Assembly: GCA_023401595.1 (NCBI GenBank)
Contig: JAEXDQ010000007.1
Coordinates: forward strand, 89,032 to 153,031
Length of the DNA: 64,000 bases
Direction: 5' to 3'
Origin: Spirochaetota bacterium
GTDB lineage: Bacteria; Spirochaetota; Spirochaetia; Sphaerochaetales; Sphaerochaetaceae
Under the pieces are notes generated by a model, which saw only the letters and a program-made list of their open reading frames with translations, was not told where the DNA came from and made no database searches. The position numbers were made by a program, and so were the translations under genes. Positions 53,663-63,944 of the stretch are shown here, piece after piece (position 1 is the first letter of the stretch; each line of letters starts with the position of its first letter).

Positions 53663-55441
53663 ATGATAGATGCGATAGACGCGCGCGTGAAGAAGCTGCG
53701 TTCCATCATGGAACGGGAGGGGCTGGACGCCTGGATCGTCAACGGGACCGACCCTCATGAGAGTGAATATGTCTGTCCCAGATGGCGGACCCGCGCCTGG
53801 ATAAGCGGTTTCACCGGGAGCGCGGGAACTGTGGTGATCACGCAGGACATGGCGGTCCTCTGGGTCGATTCCCGGTATTTCATCCAGGGGGCGAAGGAGA
53901 TCGAAGGCTCCTGTTTCACGTTGATGAAGCTTGAGACCCCCGGCGTCGTGGATCCTGTGACGTGGCTTGTGCAGAACATGTCCGAAGGAGCCTGCGTAGG
54001 TATCGACGCCGCTACGCTGACGCTGTCCGCCCAGCGGAAGATGGAGGCGTCGTTCGTTGCGAAGGGTATCCGTCTTGTAGGCACCGCCGACTTCCTCGAT
54101 GAAATCTGGACGGATCGTCCTGCTGTTCCCTCATCTGCTGTCATTCAGCTTGATGATGGCCTAGTTGGCTATAATAGAGCGCAAAAGTTCATGTTTTTGC
54201 GAAATAAATACCATCAAGTGGGATGCAACTATACATTGATTTCCAGTTTGGACGATATCGCCTGGGTCACGAACCTCCGGGGGAACGATGTGGCGTACAA
54301 CCCCGTCTTTCTTTCCTACCTGCTTGTCGGCGATGAAAAGGCATGGTTGTTCACCGACGCCGCACGCTTTTCCCAGGAGTTGCTTGGCAAGGTCTCCGAG
54401 GAGCTTGAGGTATTGCCGTATGACGCGGTCGTCAAAACGGTATCCTCTGTATTGAAAGCCGGCGACGGACTCTATATCAGCCCGGACAAGACGAACATGA
54501 AGCTGGTAGCGGCGATTCCTGCCGGCGTGTCGGTCGTCGAAGGCCGCGACTTCACCACTGACATGAAGGCGGCTAAGAATCCGGTCGAGCTTGAAGGCAT
54601 GCGCCGCGCCCATCTGCTCGACGGCGTGGCTTTGGTAAACTTCCTCGCCCGCGTACCAAGGGACGGGGGGATGTACGATGAGGTGACGTTCGCCCAGGCC
54701 CTCGCCGACCAGCGGGCGAGGAGCAAGGAGTACCTTGGGCCTTCGTTCGGGCCGATAGCCGGGTTCGGCGAGCATGGGGCCATGTGCCATTATTCCGCGA
54801 CGGCCGAGAGCGCGTCCAAGGTCGAAGGCGACGGTCTGCTGGTACTTGATACCGGCGGCATGTATGAGTCGGGCATGACGGACGTTACCCGTACATTGTT
54901 GTTCGGAAAGGCCACGGACGAACAGAAGCGCGACTATACGTTGGTACTGAAAGGCAACCTCGCCTTGGCGAGCCAGCGGTTTCCTGAAGGAACCTGCGGT
55001 TATCAGCTTGACGTGCTGGCCCGCCAGTACCTATGGCAGGCGGGCATGACGTTCTACCATGGTACCGGCCACGGCATCGGTTGCCGCCTGAACGTCCACG
55101 AAGGACCGCAGCGTATCGGGCCGAACCCGTTGGCGGTGCCGCTCGTGCCCGGCATGGTGGTCAGCGATGAACCCGGCGTATATAAGGAAGGCCGCCATGG
55201 AATCCGCATAGAGAATGTCGTCTGCGTAGTGTCGGACGCCAAGACGGAATTCGGCCAGTTCCTTTCCTTCGAGACGCTGACGCTCTGCCCGTTCGAACGG
55301 GAGTTGATCGAGAAGAAGATGCTGACGGAACGGGAGGTCGCCATGGTGGACAGCTACCATGCCTGGGTTTACGACGAATTGAAGGAGCTGGTCGACAAGG
55401 AAGCCCTGCCGTGGTTGGAGAAAGCGACTTTACCCCTGTAG
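53663..55441 (+). CDS. Xaa-Pro aminopeptidase, M24B family
   Basis: 592 aa, the three-domain length of cytoplasmic aminopeptidase P. Two creatinase-type N-terminal domains (LRSIMEREGLDAWIVNGTDP, SEYVCPRWRTRAWISGFTGS) precede the pita-bread catalytic domain with metal ligands in VLDTGGMYESGMTDVTR, HGTGHGIGCRLNVHEGP, VSDEPGVY and IRIENVV. It removes N-terminal residues before proline, useful for peptide scavenging. Coupled to lgt. Confidence 0.93.
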   Translation: MIDAIDARVKKLRSIMEREGLDAWIVNGTDPHESEYVCPRWRTRAWISGFTGSAGTVVITQDMAVLWVDSRYFIQGAKEIEGSCFTLMKLETPGVVDPVTWLVQNMSEGACVGIDAATLTLSAQRKMEASFVAKGIRLVGTADFLDEIWTDRPAVPSSAVIQLDDGLVGYNRAQKFMFLRNKYHQVGCNYTLISSLDDIAWVTNLRGNDVAYNPVFLSYLLVGDEKAWLFTDAARFSQELLGKVSEELEVLPYDAVVKTVSSVLKAGDGLYISPDKTNMKLVAAIPAGVSVVEGRDFTTDMKAAKNPVELEGMRRAHLLDGVALVNFLARVPRDGGMYDEVTFAQALADQRARSKEYLGPSFGPIAGFGEHGAMCHYSATAESASKVEGDGLLVLDTGGMYESGMTDVTRTLLFGKATDEQKRDYTLVLKGNLALASQRFPEGTCGYQLDVLARQYLWQAGMTFYHGTGHGIGCRLNVHEGPQRIGPNPLAVPLVPGMVVSDEPGVYKEGRHGIRIENVVCVVSDAKTEFGQFLSFETLTLCPFERELIEKKMLTEREVAMVDSYHAWVYDELKELVDKEALPWLEKATLPL

Positions 55442-55529
55442 GATAATCAGGTATATTCCTTCATGACGTTTTCATGACGTCGGGTCGGAGCGCGTATGAG
55501 ACAGTATACGCCGCGTTTCGTCGCCAGGC

Positions 55530-55596
55530 GGCGGTGCTTGACGGCGGTGCTTGACTGGCGTCTGGCGATAGAGTCTGACGGTGGAGTCTGACGGCA
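55530..55596. repeat. Short 13-bp tandem repeats
   Basis: GGCGGTGCTTGAC occurs twice in tandem (55530-55542, 55543-55555), followed by GAGTCTGACGG twice at a 13-bp interval (55571, 55584). They lie in the 280-nt gap before gpmI, which otherwise shows no feature. Confidence 0.7.
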
Positions 55597-55721
55597 AGCG
55601 GCGATGGGCGTGTCGGGTCGTTTCTCACACAAGGCATGGAACGTCGGGCATATCCGAATACATGTGAGTGCCAAAATGGCTGAGTGATCAGAGCTAGATA
55701 TGAGAAGGAGAAGATAAGGAT

Positions 55722-57371
55722 ATGGTTGATGCATTGAAGAAGTCGGGCAAGATTTCCCGCAAGGGGCCCGTCGTTCTGGTGATCATGGACGGCGTGGGCT
55801 TTGGAAAATATCAGGAAGGCGACGCTGTCGTTTCCGCCATGACGCAGAACCTCGACAAGTTCTACAAGGCTTGCCCTTGGACGAAGCTCAAGGCCCACGG
55901 TACCGCCGTCGGGTTGCCTTCTGACGACGACATGGGCAACAGCGAGGTCGGACATAATGCGATGGGCTGTGGCCGCGTGTTCGCACAAGGGGCCAAGCTT
56001 GTCGCCAACTCGATCGACACCAAGGCGATGTTCGGGGGTGAGACTTGGAAAAAGCTTGTCGCCAACGTCAAGGCCAAGGGGTCTGCCCTGCATTTCATCG
56101 GGCTGTTGTCCGACGGCAACGTCCATTCCCATATCGACAATCTGAAGAAGATGATCGTCGAGGCGAAGGCCGAGGGTGTGAAGAAGATCCGCGTCCATGC
56201 GTTGCTCGACGGCCGCGACGTCGGCGAGGTTTCGGCTTTGGATTATTTCGATCCGTTCGCGGAATTCCTCGCGTCCCTCAGCGGGCCTGATTTCGACGCC
56301 AGGATCGCCAGCGGCGGTGGGCGCATGGTCATTACCATGGATCGCTACAACGCCAACTGGGACATGGTACGCAAGGGCTGGGAGACCCATGTGTTGGGCG
56401 AGGGGCGTCAGTTCCCGTCCGCTCATGACGCCATCGTCACGCTGCGCGAGGAGACTCATGCTATCGACCAGGATCTGCCTCCGTTCGTCGTCGCCGAAAA
56501 CGGAAGACCCGTCGGTACCATCGAGGACGGCGACAGTGTGATCCTGTTCAATTTCCGCGGCGACCGGGCGTTGGAGATCACCAAGGCCTTTGAAGCCGAG
56601 AGCTTGACGGAGTTCGACCGCAAACGCCATCCCAAGGTAGAGTACGCTGGCATGATGGAATACGACGGAGACCTCCATGTCCCCCGTCAGTATCTGGTCA
56701 GCCCTCCCGCGATAGACCGGACGATGGCCGAATACCTGTGCGCCAGCGGCGTCAGGCAATTTTCCATCAGCGAGACGCAGAAGTTCGGGCATGTCACCTA
56801 TTTCTTCAACGGGAACAAAAGCGGCAAGTTCGATGAGAAGCTGGAGGAGTATGTCGAGATTCCTTCCGATATCGTTCCGTTCGAGCAGCGGCCCTGGATG
56901 AAATGCGCCGAGATCGCCGATCGTGTAATCTCCGAAGTCGCATCCGGCAAGTGGGATTTCATCAAGCTGAACTTCCCCAACGGCGACATGGTAGGCCATA
57001 CCGGCATCTATGAGGCGGTCGTCTGCTCCATGGAGGCGCTGGATTTGCAGCTCGGTCGTATCCGCGAAGCGGTGGAGAAGGCCGGCGGAGTCATGGTGAT
57101 CACCGCCGATCACGGCAACGCCGACGATATGTTCGAGCATGACAAGAAGACCGGCGACGTGAAGCGCAAGGCCAGCGGAGACCCGAAAGCCAAGACCTCC
57201 CATTCGCTGAACCCCGTCCCCTGCATCATCTACGACCCGTCGTATGACGGCGAATATGGCAAGGAACTCAAGACCGGCCTCGGCATCAGCTCGATTCCCG
57301 CGACCTGCATGACGTTGCTGGGGTATGTTCCCCCCGCAGACTATGATCCGAGCATTGTGACGTTGAACTGA
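55722..57371 (+). CDS. gpmI: 2,3-bisphosphoglycerate-independent phosphoglycerate mutase
   Basis: 549 aa. The metal site VLVIMDGVG near the N-terminus, the phospho-Ser74 in DDDMGNSEVGHNAMGCGR, RFSISETQKFGHVTYFFNG-like segment (QFSISETQKFGHVTYFFNG) and VITADHGNADDMFE are all present. The enzyme interconverts 3- and 2-phosphoglycerate in glycolysis. GAAGGAGAAG precedes the start. Confidence 0.95.
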   Translation: MVDALKKSGKISRKGPVVLVIMDGVGFGKYQEGDAVVSAMTQNLDKFYKACPWTKLKAHGTAVGLPSDDDMGNSEVGHNAMGCGRVFAQGAKLVANSIDTKAMFGGETWKKLVANVKAKGSALHFIGLLSDGNVHSHIDNLKKMIVEAKAEGVKKIRVHALLDGRDVGEVSALDYFDPFAEFLASLSGPDFDARIASGGGRMVITMDRYNANWDMVRKGWETHVLGEGRQFPSAHDAIVTLREETHAIDQDLPPFVVAENGRPVGTIEDGDSVILFNFRGDRALEITKAFEAESLTEFDRKRHPKVEYAGMMEYDGDLHVPRQYLVSPPAIDRTMAEYLCASGVRQFSISETQKFGHVTYFFNGNKSGKFDEKLEEYVEIPSDIVPFEQRPWMKCAEIADRVISEVASGKWDFIKLNFPNGDMVGHTGIYEAVVCSMEALDLQLGRIREAVEKAGGVMVITADHGNADDMFEHDKKTGDVKRKASGDPKAKTSHSLNPVPCIIYDPSYDGEYGKELKTGLGISSIPATCMTLLGYVPPADYDPSIVTLN

Positions 57372-57533
57372 TTTTCAATGCGGTTTGTGTCAGGGGGCTG
57401 TCGTCCAGACCGGAAGGTCGAAAACGGCGGCCCTTTGTCGTCTGCGGATATCATGGAACCCGGCATGGCAAAAAAAGTCGAGAAGATTTTTTTGTGAACG
57501 TCTATAACAGGTCTTGATAGGAGGTCTGGACAT

Positions 57534-58412
57534 ATGCAGGAACAGATTCTGGCGGTCCAGCGGATGCAGGACTATATCGAAGCCCATTTGGTCGATGGCA
57601 TCACCTTGGCGGACCTTGCGAAGGTATCGTTGTTTTCACCGTGGTATTCGTACCGTTTGTTCATGAAGCATGTCGGTATGTCTCCCGCTGATTACATTCG
57701 TAAATTCCGTCTGTCAAGGTCGGCGTTGCTGTTGCGGGACAACCCGTACAAGGTAGCCGATGTCGCCTTTGAAATGGGGTTTGGAAGTGTCGACGGATAT
57801 CAACGGGCGTTCGCCCGCGAGTTCGGCTGCAATCCCAAGGAATATGCCACCCACCCGGTTCCTGTCGGTTTGTTCACCCCCTACGGAGTAAAGTTCAGAC
57901 ATATCGAAAGGAGACCTGCCATGGGAAATGTACGGAATGTATTTATTCAGGTAATTGAGAAACCCGCCCGCAAGGTGTTGGTTAAGCGGGGCCGCGCCGC
58001 GACGGACTATTGGACCTACTGTGAGGAAGTGGGGTGCGATGTCTGGGGGCTGTTGCAGAGTATCACGCCGGTCAGCGGCGAACCGGTCTGCCTGTGGCTT
58101 CCCCCTATGTACCGGAAACCTGGTACATCGGAATATGTTCAAGGTGTTGAAGTCTCCTTGGATTACGACGGCGTCGTCCCCGAAGGTTTCGACGTCCTTG
58201 AATTGCCGTCTTCTACGTATCTGATGTTTCAAGGGGAACCGTTCGCGGAAGAGGACTATTGCGAAGCCATCGATGCGGTCCAGTCCTCCATGGACAAGTA
58301 CGATCCCTCTGTGCTCGGCTATGTCAGGGATGAACGTAACCCCCGCATCCAGCTTGAGCCGATTGGGACCAGAGGCTATATCGAGTTGCTTCCCGTCAAG
58401 CGGAAGGGCTGA
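57534..58412 (+). CDS. AraC-family regulator with GyrI-like effector domain
   Basis: 292 aa. N-terminal AraC double HTH: GITLADLAKVSLFSPWYSYR and YKVADVAFEMGFGSVDGYQR, then FAREFGCNPKEY. From about residue 130 a GyrI/SOUL-like small-molecule binding domain follows (RKVLVKRGRAATDYW ... IQLEPIGTRGYIELLPV). The same layout occurs in Rob-type and BmrR-like regulators that sense drugs or other hydrophobic compounds. ATAGGAGG precedes the ATG. No obvious target gene lies beside it. Confidence 0.9.
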   Translation: MQEQILAVQRMQDYIEAHLVDGITLADLAKVSLFSPWYSYRLFMKHVGMSPADYIRKFRLSRSALLLRDNPYKVADVAFEMGFGSVDGYQRAFAREFGCNPKEYATHPVPVGLFTPYGVKFRHIERRPAMGNVRNVFIQVIEKPARKVLVKRGRAATDYWTYCEEVGCDVWGLLQSITPVSGEPVCLWLPPMYRKPGTSEYVQGVEVSLDYDGVVPEGFDVLELPSSTYLMFQGEPFAEEDYCEAIDAVQSSMDKYDPSVLGYVRDERNPRIQLEPIGTRGYIELLPVKRKG

Positions 58413-59038
58413 CAAGAGCCGGTGGCAGCCGGGGAACTGGGGCGGACTCGGCTATCGCCATATTTTGTTTCCGATGAATCTTGTTCATTCCAATGTTTGG
58501 TTCAGACCGGCGATCGTGGTAACGTCCATGGCCGCCGGTTTGTCGTCGTGGCTTCCTCCCGCCGCTTCATGCCCGCTCGTCTTGTGGAGCATCATGTGGA
58601 GCAGCTTGATGCGGAGCTTTTTCCTTCCGCATATTCTCCTGTCGTTGAAATCATCGCATCACAGCTTCGCATCCGTCCCAATAGTCCGGAAGTACGGTTT
58701 TCGTTCATGGTTGTTGTTTTGTCAATGATATTTTTTCTTTGATATGCTGGAGTTATATGAATAATACTTTGTCATGGTAGCATGACTTCATGAGAAAAAC
58801 ATAAACGCCAAGAACTATTTTGTTTGTAAAATGCCGGTTTCAGTGTTCTAATGTTATTTATGGAGTGTCGTTTCGGTTTGTGGAAATCGGGATGTCTGCA
58901 CTGTAGTACTGTAGTTATGAGAACATCAGCAGGCGCATGGTATGAATTGCGGGAGAGCGGGAATGCTTTTTTCTCTGTCTCCAAGGAGAAGGATGTTCGG
59001 AAAAACAATCATCATTTAGTTTGGGGTTGGTGCTGTTT
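58413..59038. other. Non-coding stretch upstream of the mgl operon
   Basis: No gene supported; the open frames overlap each other, lack ribosome-binding sites and resemble nothing recognised. AT content rises toward the mgl promoter. Confidence 0.4.
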
Positions 59039-59052
59039 TGTACTTGTGTACA
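59039..59052. promoter_or_regulatory. mgl operator 1
   Basis: TGTACTTGTGTACA, dyad TGTAC-N4-GTACA, upstream of the mglB promoter and 32 bp (three helical turns) from operator 2. Confidence 0.65.
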
Positions 59053-59069
59053 GGTTTGTGAATTAAAGC

Positions 59070-59098
59070 TTGTACTCGTGTACATTGTGTGGTAGAAT
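59070..59098 (+). promoter_or_regulatory. mglB promoter
   Basis: TTGTAC (59070-59075), 17 nt, TAGAAT (59093-59098). The -35 box lies inside operator 2. Confidence 0.7.
59071..59084. promoter_or_regulatory. mgl operator 2
   Basis: TGTACTCGTGTACA, differing from operator 1 by one base and overlapping the -35 box, as expected for a repressor site. The regulator is not in this window or not recognised. Confidence 0.68.
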
Positions 59099-59147
59099 GT
59101 GAATTGAAGCGTTTCGGCTTTGTGCCGGTCGCTCAGGAATTCCATGA

Positions 59148-60389
<1,242 letters not shown>

Positions 60390-60411
60390 TCCAGAAAACC
60401 TGGAATGTGAA

Positions 60412-60445
60412 GCATGCGGGAGCGGGAGTTCCCGCATGCTTTTTC
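60412..60445 (+). terminator. Hairpin/terminator between mglB and mglA
   Basis: AGCATGCGGGA (60412-60422) and TCCCGCATGCT (60431-60441) pair perfectly with a short loop and are followed by TTTT. It would end most transcripts after mglB and leave limited read-through into mglA-mglC, giving an excess of binding protein. Confidence 0.85.
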
Positions 60446-60500
60446 TGCAATCTGGTCGGAAAGCGTTGAAGCGGTCTCCGGCAAGCGGGTGAGGAAGTGT

Positions 60501-61994
60501 ATGGATGAAGTAGTACTTGAAATCAAAAACCTGTCGAAATCCTTCGCAAAAAACAAAGTCCTTGACGGCATCAACCTGACGGTAAGAAAGGGGATGGTGC
60601 TGGGGCTGATGGGTGAAAACGGAGCGGGCAAGTCGACCATGATGAAATGCCTGTTCGGAATCTATTCCAAAGACGAGGGACAGATGTTCCTCTCCGGCAA
60701 ACCGATCGACTTCAGGAATCCAAAGGAAGCTTTGGAAAACGGTGTCGCCATGGTCCACCAGGAGCTGAACCAGTGCTTGGACCGGACGGTGACGGACAAC
60801 CTGTTCCTGGGGCGGTACCCCTTGCGCTTCGGGGTGATAGACGAGGCGAGGATGCTCAAGGAGAGCAACAAGCTCTTCGCATCCCTGAACATGAACGTGA
60901 ATCCTCGGACCATCATGCGGACCATGTCGGTCTCGCAGCGCCAGATGGTCGAGATAGCGAAAGCGGTATCCTATGATGCAAAAATCATCGTACTTGACGA
61001 GCCGACGTCGTCGTTGACGGAACGGGAGGTCAAGAAGTTGTTCTCCATTGTCGACGACCTTCGTAAAAAGGGTGTTTCTTTCGTATATATTTCGCATAAG
61101 ATGGATGAGGTCTTTGAAATCTGCGATGACGTGGCGGTCTTGCGCGACGGTAAGATGATCCTGGTCAAGCCGGTGGAAAAGACGAACATGAACGAATTGA
61201 TTTCGGCCATGGTCGGCAGGTCGTTGGACAAGCGGTTTCCCGATGTCGACAACAACCCCGGAAGGGACTACCTTGAGATACGCAACCTCACCACCAAGTT
61301 CGATCCTGTACTTGAAGATATCTCCTTTACGGTAAAGAAGGGGGAGATATTCGGGTTGTACGGACTCGTCGGAGCAGGGCGGAGCGAGCTGCTCGAATCT
61401 CTGTTCGGCATCAGGACCGTCGCCTCTGGGGAGACTATCCTCAATGGGAAAAAGCTGCGGTTTCACAACAGCAAGGATGCGATGGACTACAACTTCGCGT
61501 TGGTGACGGAGGAGCGCAAGCTCAACGGCATGTTCGGCAAGGACACGATCAAGTTCAACACGACGATCACCAATCTTGACAGCTACAAGACGATGAAGAT
61601 CCTTTCCAACCGCAAGATGCTGGAGGCCGCGAACCGACAGATCAAGCAGATGAAGACCAAATGCGTATCGGCGGAGGAGCTGATCACCGCGCTCAGCGGT
61701 GGAAACCAGCAGAAGGTTATCATAGGCAAATGGCTGGAACGACAACCGGATGTGTTCCTGATGGACGAGCCTACCAGAGGTATCGACGTAGGCGCGAAGT
61801 ATGAAATATACCAGCTGATCATCCAGATGGCGAAAGAGGGAAAGACGATTATCGTCGTATCAAGCGAAATGCCTGAGATCCTGGGTATCACGAATCGTAT
61901 CGCGGTGATGTCGAACCATCGGCTGGCCGGTATCGTGAATACGAAGGAAACGGACCAGGAAGAGCTGATGAGGCTGTCAGCCAAATACTTGTGA
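60501..61994 (+). CDS. mglA: Galactose/sugar ABC transporter ATPase MglA
   Basis: 497 aa from the ATG at 60501. Two nucleotide-binding domains in tandem. The first has Walker A GENGAGKS (38-45), signature VSQRQMVEIAKAV and Walker B IIVLDEPTSSL; the second has a degenerate loop GLVGAGRSELLE, signature LSGGNQQKVIIGKWL and VFLMDEPTRGIDVG. This uneven pair is standard for CUT2 sugar ATPases. Probably expressed by read-through of the hairpin after mglB. Confidence 0.95.
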   Translation: MDEVVLEIKNLSKSFAKNKVLDGINLTVRKGMVLGLMGENGAGKSTMMKCLFGIYSKDEGQMFLSGKPIDFRNPKEALENGVAMVHQELNQCLDRTVTDNLFLGRYPLRFGVIDEARMLKESNKLFASLNMNVNPRTIMRTMSVSQRQMVEIAKAVSYDAKIIVLDEPTSSLTEREVKKLFSIVDDLRKKGVSFVYISHKMDEVFEICDDVAVLRDGKMILVKPVEKTNMNELISAMVGRSLDKRFPDVDNNPGRDYLEIRNLTTKFDPVLEDISFTVKKGEIFGLYGLVGAGRSELLESLFGIRTVASGETILNGKKLRFHNSKDAMDYNFALVTEERKLNGMFGKDTIKFNTTITNLDSYKTMKILSNRKMLEAANRQIKQMKTKCVSAEELITALSGGNQQKVIIGKWLERQPDVFLMDEPTRGIDVGAKYEIYQLIIQMAKEGKTIIVVSSEMPEILGITNRIAVMSNHRLAGIVNTKETDQEELMRLSAKYL

Positions 61995-62008
61995 TGAGGT
62001 GAAGCAAT

Positions 62009-63703
62009 ATGACCAATGAAACCAAAGACATCCTGTCGTTGGATGAAGACCGCAGGATCGCCGAGTACACCAAGCGTCTGAACGAGCTACGAAGCACGGG
62101 CGTCAACCGCATCACCGAGCTGAGGCAGGAGATCGTAACCCTGCGCAAGAGCAAGATGGTCGATCCTTTGACGAAGAAGAAGGTGATAGCCGATCTTCAG
62201 CAACAAATCGAATTCGCGAAGCAGGATGCGGAAGAACATAAAGCGGAGATCGATGCTTTGATGAGAGAGTCCGTGGCCTATGCGAACATGGTGTCCGACG
62301 CCTATATCAAGAAGGTGACGGCCCAGGAGAACGATGCCATCAGGACCGCCCATGTCGAATACCAGATCGAGGCGGAGAAGATCAAACAGGAAGGCCTTGC
62401 TCAGGAGCAGCGGATTGTCGCCAGCTATGAAGGAAAATCCTCCAAGGAAGACCGAAAGGAATTGAAGGAGGAGATCGATACCTGCCGGTATGAGAAGAAG
62501 TCGGCCTTGTTTGATGCGAAAAGTCGATGCCAGACCCTTGTCGATCGTAGTCTGGCCGCCAAGAATCAGGCGTTCGTCGACCATGTGCAGACGAACCGGA
62601 GTCTGAGGAACGGCAAGACGAAGTTCTCGGAGAACATGGAGCTGAAGTTCAAGAACTATATCTTCAACTTCAAGCTTTCGAAGTTCCTGCTCAACAACGG
62701 GCTGTACATCGCGATTCTGATTTTCTTCATTGTCTGTATCATCCTCGCCCCGCTTTCCGGCAGCGGCAATCTGTTGTCGTTGCCCAATATCCTGACGATT
62801 CTTGAACAAGCTTCCACCAGGATGTTCTTCGCCCTCGGTGTCGCTGGTTTGATCTTGCTCGCCGGTACTGATCTGAGCGTCGGGCGAATGGTCGCGTTGG
62901 GCGCTGTGACTACCGGCTTGATTCTTCATCCGGGAATGAACATCGTCACGGTCTTCGGCATGGGGCCATGGAACTTTACTCCGCTTCCGATGCTGGTCAG
63001 AGTCCTTATGGCGTTGACTATCTCCATTATCCTATGCGTACTGTTCAGTGCGTTCGCCGGAGTGTTCACCGCTAGGTTGAAAATACATCCGTTCATTTCG
63101 ACGTTGGCGACGCAGCTGATCATCTACGGCCTGTTGTTCTTTGGCACCAGCGGTACTCCCGTAGGGTCGATTGACAGTAGTATCAAGGATATGCTCGGCG
63201 GCAGATGGATACTAGGAGTGGTGAACGGGCAGTTCATTACGTTCCCGAAACTGATCATACCTGCCGTGATAGCGATTATCGTGGCCTGGTTCATCTGGAA
63301 CAAGACGACGTTCGGCAAGAACATGTACGCCGTAGGCGGCAACGCCGAAGCCGCCAGCGTCAGCGGTATCAGTGTGTTCAAGGTAACAATGGGCGTGTTC
63401 ATCATGGCCGGTATCTTCTATGGTTGCGGTGCGTTCCTTGAAGCGTTCAGGGCCAATGCCAGCGCCGGTACGGGGCAGGGGTATGAGCTTGACGCTATCG
63501 CGGCGTGCGTCGTCGGCGGTATCTCCTTCAACGGCGGTATCGGCAAGATCGGCGGAGCGGTCATCGGCGTCATTATCTTCACCGGCCTGACCTACTGTCT
63601 GACCTTCCTTGGTATCGACACAAACCTCCAGTTCGTGTTCAAGGGCTTCATCATCATTGCCGCGGTCGCGCTCGACAGCGTCAAATACCTGAAGAAGAAA
63701 TGA
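62009..63703 (+). CDS. mglC: Galactose/sugar ABC transporter permease MglC with long N-terminal extension
   Basis: 564 aa. From about residue 230 it is a CUT2 permease with ~8-10 helices, including VAGLILLAGTDLSVGRMVAL, VGGNAEAASVSGISV and AACVVGGISFNGGIGKIGGA. Before that lie about 225 hydrophilic residues of mixed charge with heptad character (LRQEIVTLRKSKMVDPLTKK, LKEEIDTCRYEKKSALFDAK), probably a cytoplasmic coiled coil absent from E. coli MglC. The role of the extension is unknown. GAGGTGAAG precedes the start. A terminator follows. Confidence 0.92.
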   Translation: MTNETKDILSLDEDRRIAEYTKRLNELRSTGVNRITELRQEIVTLRKSKMVDPLTKKKVIADLQQQIEFAKQDAEEHKAEIDALMRESVAYANMVSDAYIKKVTAQENDAIRTAHVEYQIEAEKIKQEGLAQEQRIVASYEGKSSKEDRKELKEEIDTCRYEKKSALFDAKSRCQTLVDRSLAAKNQAFVDHVQTNRSLRNGKTKFSENMELKFKNYIFNFKLSKFLLNNGLYIAILIFFIVCIILAPLSGSGNLLSLPNILTILEQASTRMFFALGVAGLILLAGTDLSVGRMVALGAVTTGLILHPGMNIVTVFGMGPWNFTPLPMLVRVLMALTISIILCVLFSAFAGVFTARLKIHPFISTLATQLIIYGLLFFGTSGTPVGSIDSSIKDMLGGRWILGVVNGQFITFPKLIIPAVIAIIVAWFIWNKTTFGKNMYAVGGNAEAASVSGISVFKVTMGVFIMAGIFYGCGAFLEAFRANASAGTGQGYELDAIAACVVGGISFNGGIGKIGGAVIGVIIFTGLTYCLTFLGIDTNLQFVFKGFIIIAAVALDSVKYLKKK

Positions 63704-63737
63704 TATCCTGACAAAGCGAAAGTTTCACAATTCAACG

Positions 63738-63771
63738 ACCGGACCGCCCCTGTGGTGGCCCGGTTTTTTTT
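63738..63771 (+). terminator. Terminator after mglC
   Basis: ACCGG...CCGGT with additional pairing CCGCC/GGTGG forms an imperfect stem around a small loop, followed by eight T. It lies about 35 nt after the mglC stop. Confidence 0.85.
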
Positions 63772-63777
63772 ACTCCG

Positions 63778-63789
63778 CCCCCCCCCCCC
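63778..63789. repeat. Poly-C tract of 12
   Basis: An uninterrupted run of 12 C immediately before the 11-bp tandem repeat. Such runs are prone to slippage in replication and in sequencing. Confidence 0.85.
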
Positions 63790-63797
63790 TCAAGGGG

Positions 63798-63874
63798 TAG
63801 CCCAGGGGTAGCCCTACGTTAGCCCAGGGGTAGCCCAACGATAGCCCAACGATAGCCCAACGATAGCCCAACGA
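63798..63874. repeat. Tandem repeat of an 11-bp unit, seven copies
   Basis: Seven contiguous 11-bp units start with TAGCCC at 63798, 63809, 63820, 63831, 63842, 63853 and 63864. The last four are identical (TAGCCCAACGA); the first three vary (AGGGG or TACGT endings). The 11-bp period puts every unit in register with the DNA helix. It lies between the mglC terminator and the next gene. Confidence 0.9.
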
Positions 63875-63944
63875 TTGATCTGCCCCCGATTTAAGTAACA
63901 CTTTTTTCTCCACTGATGCCGAGAAGGTAACAGAAGGAGAGAAG

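Noticed and set aside
55461..57203. 580-codon open frame on the minus strand
   Set aside because: Antisense to gpmI, which is unmistakable; no family similarity in the antisense product.
58422..58742. 106-codon ORF upstream of mgl
   Set aside because: Several overlapping frames are open here and none has a start signal or recognisable similarity.
63798..63874. CRISPR array
   Set aside because: The repeat unit is 11 bp with no spacers and no cas genes are nearby; it is a simple tandem repeat.
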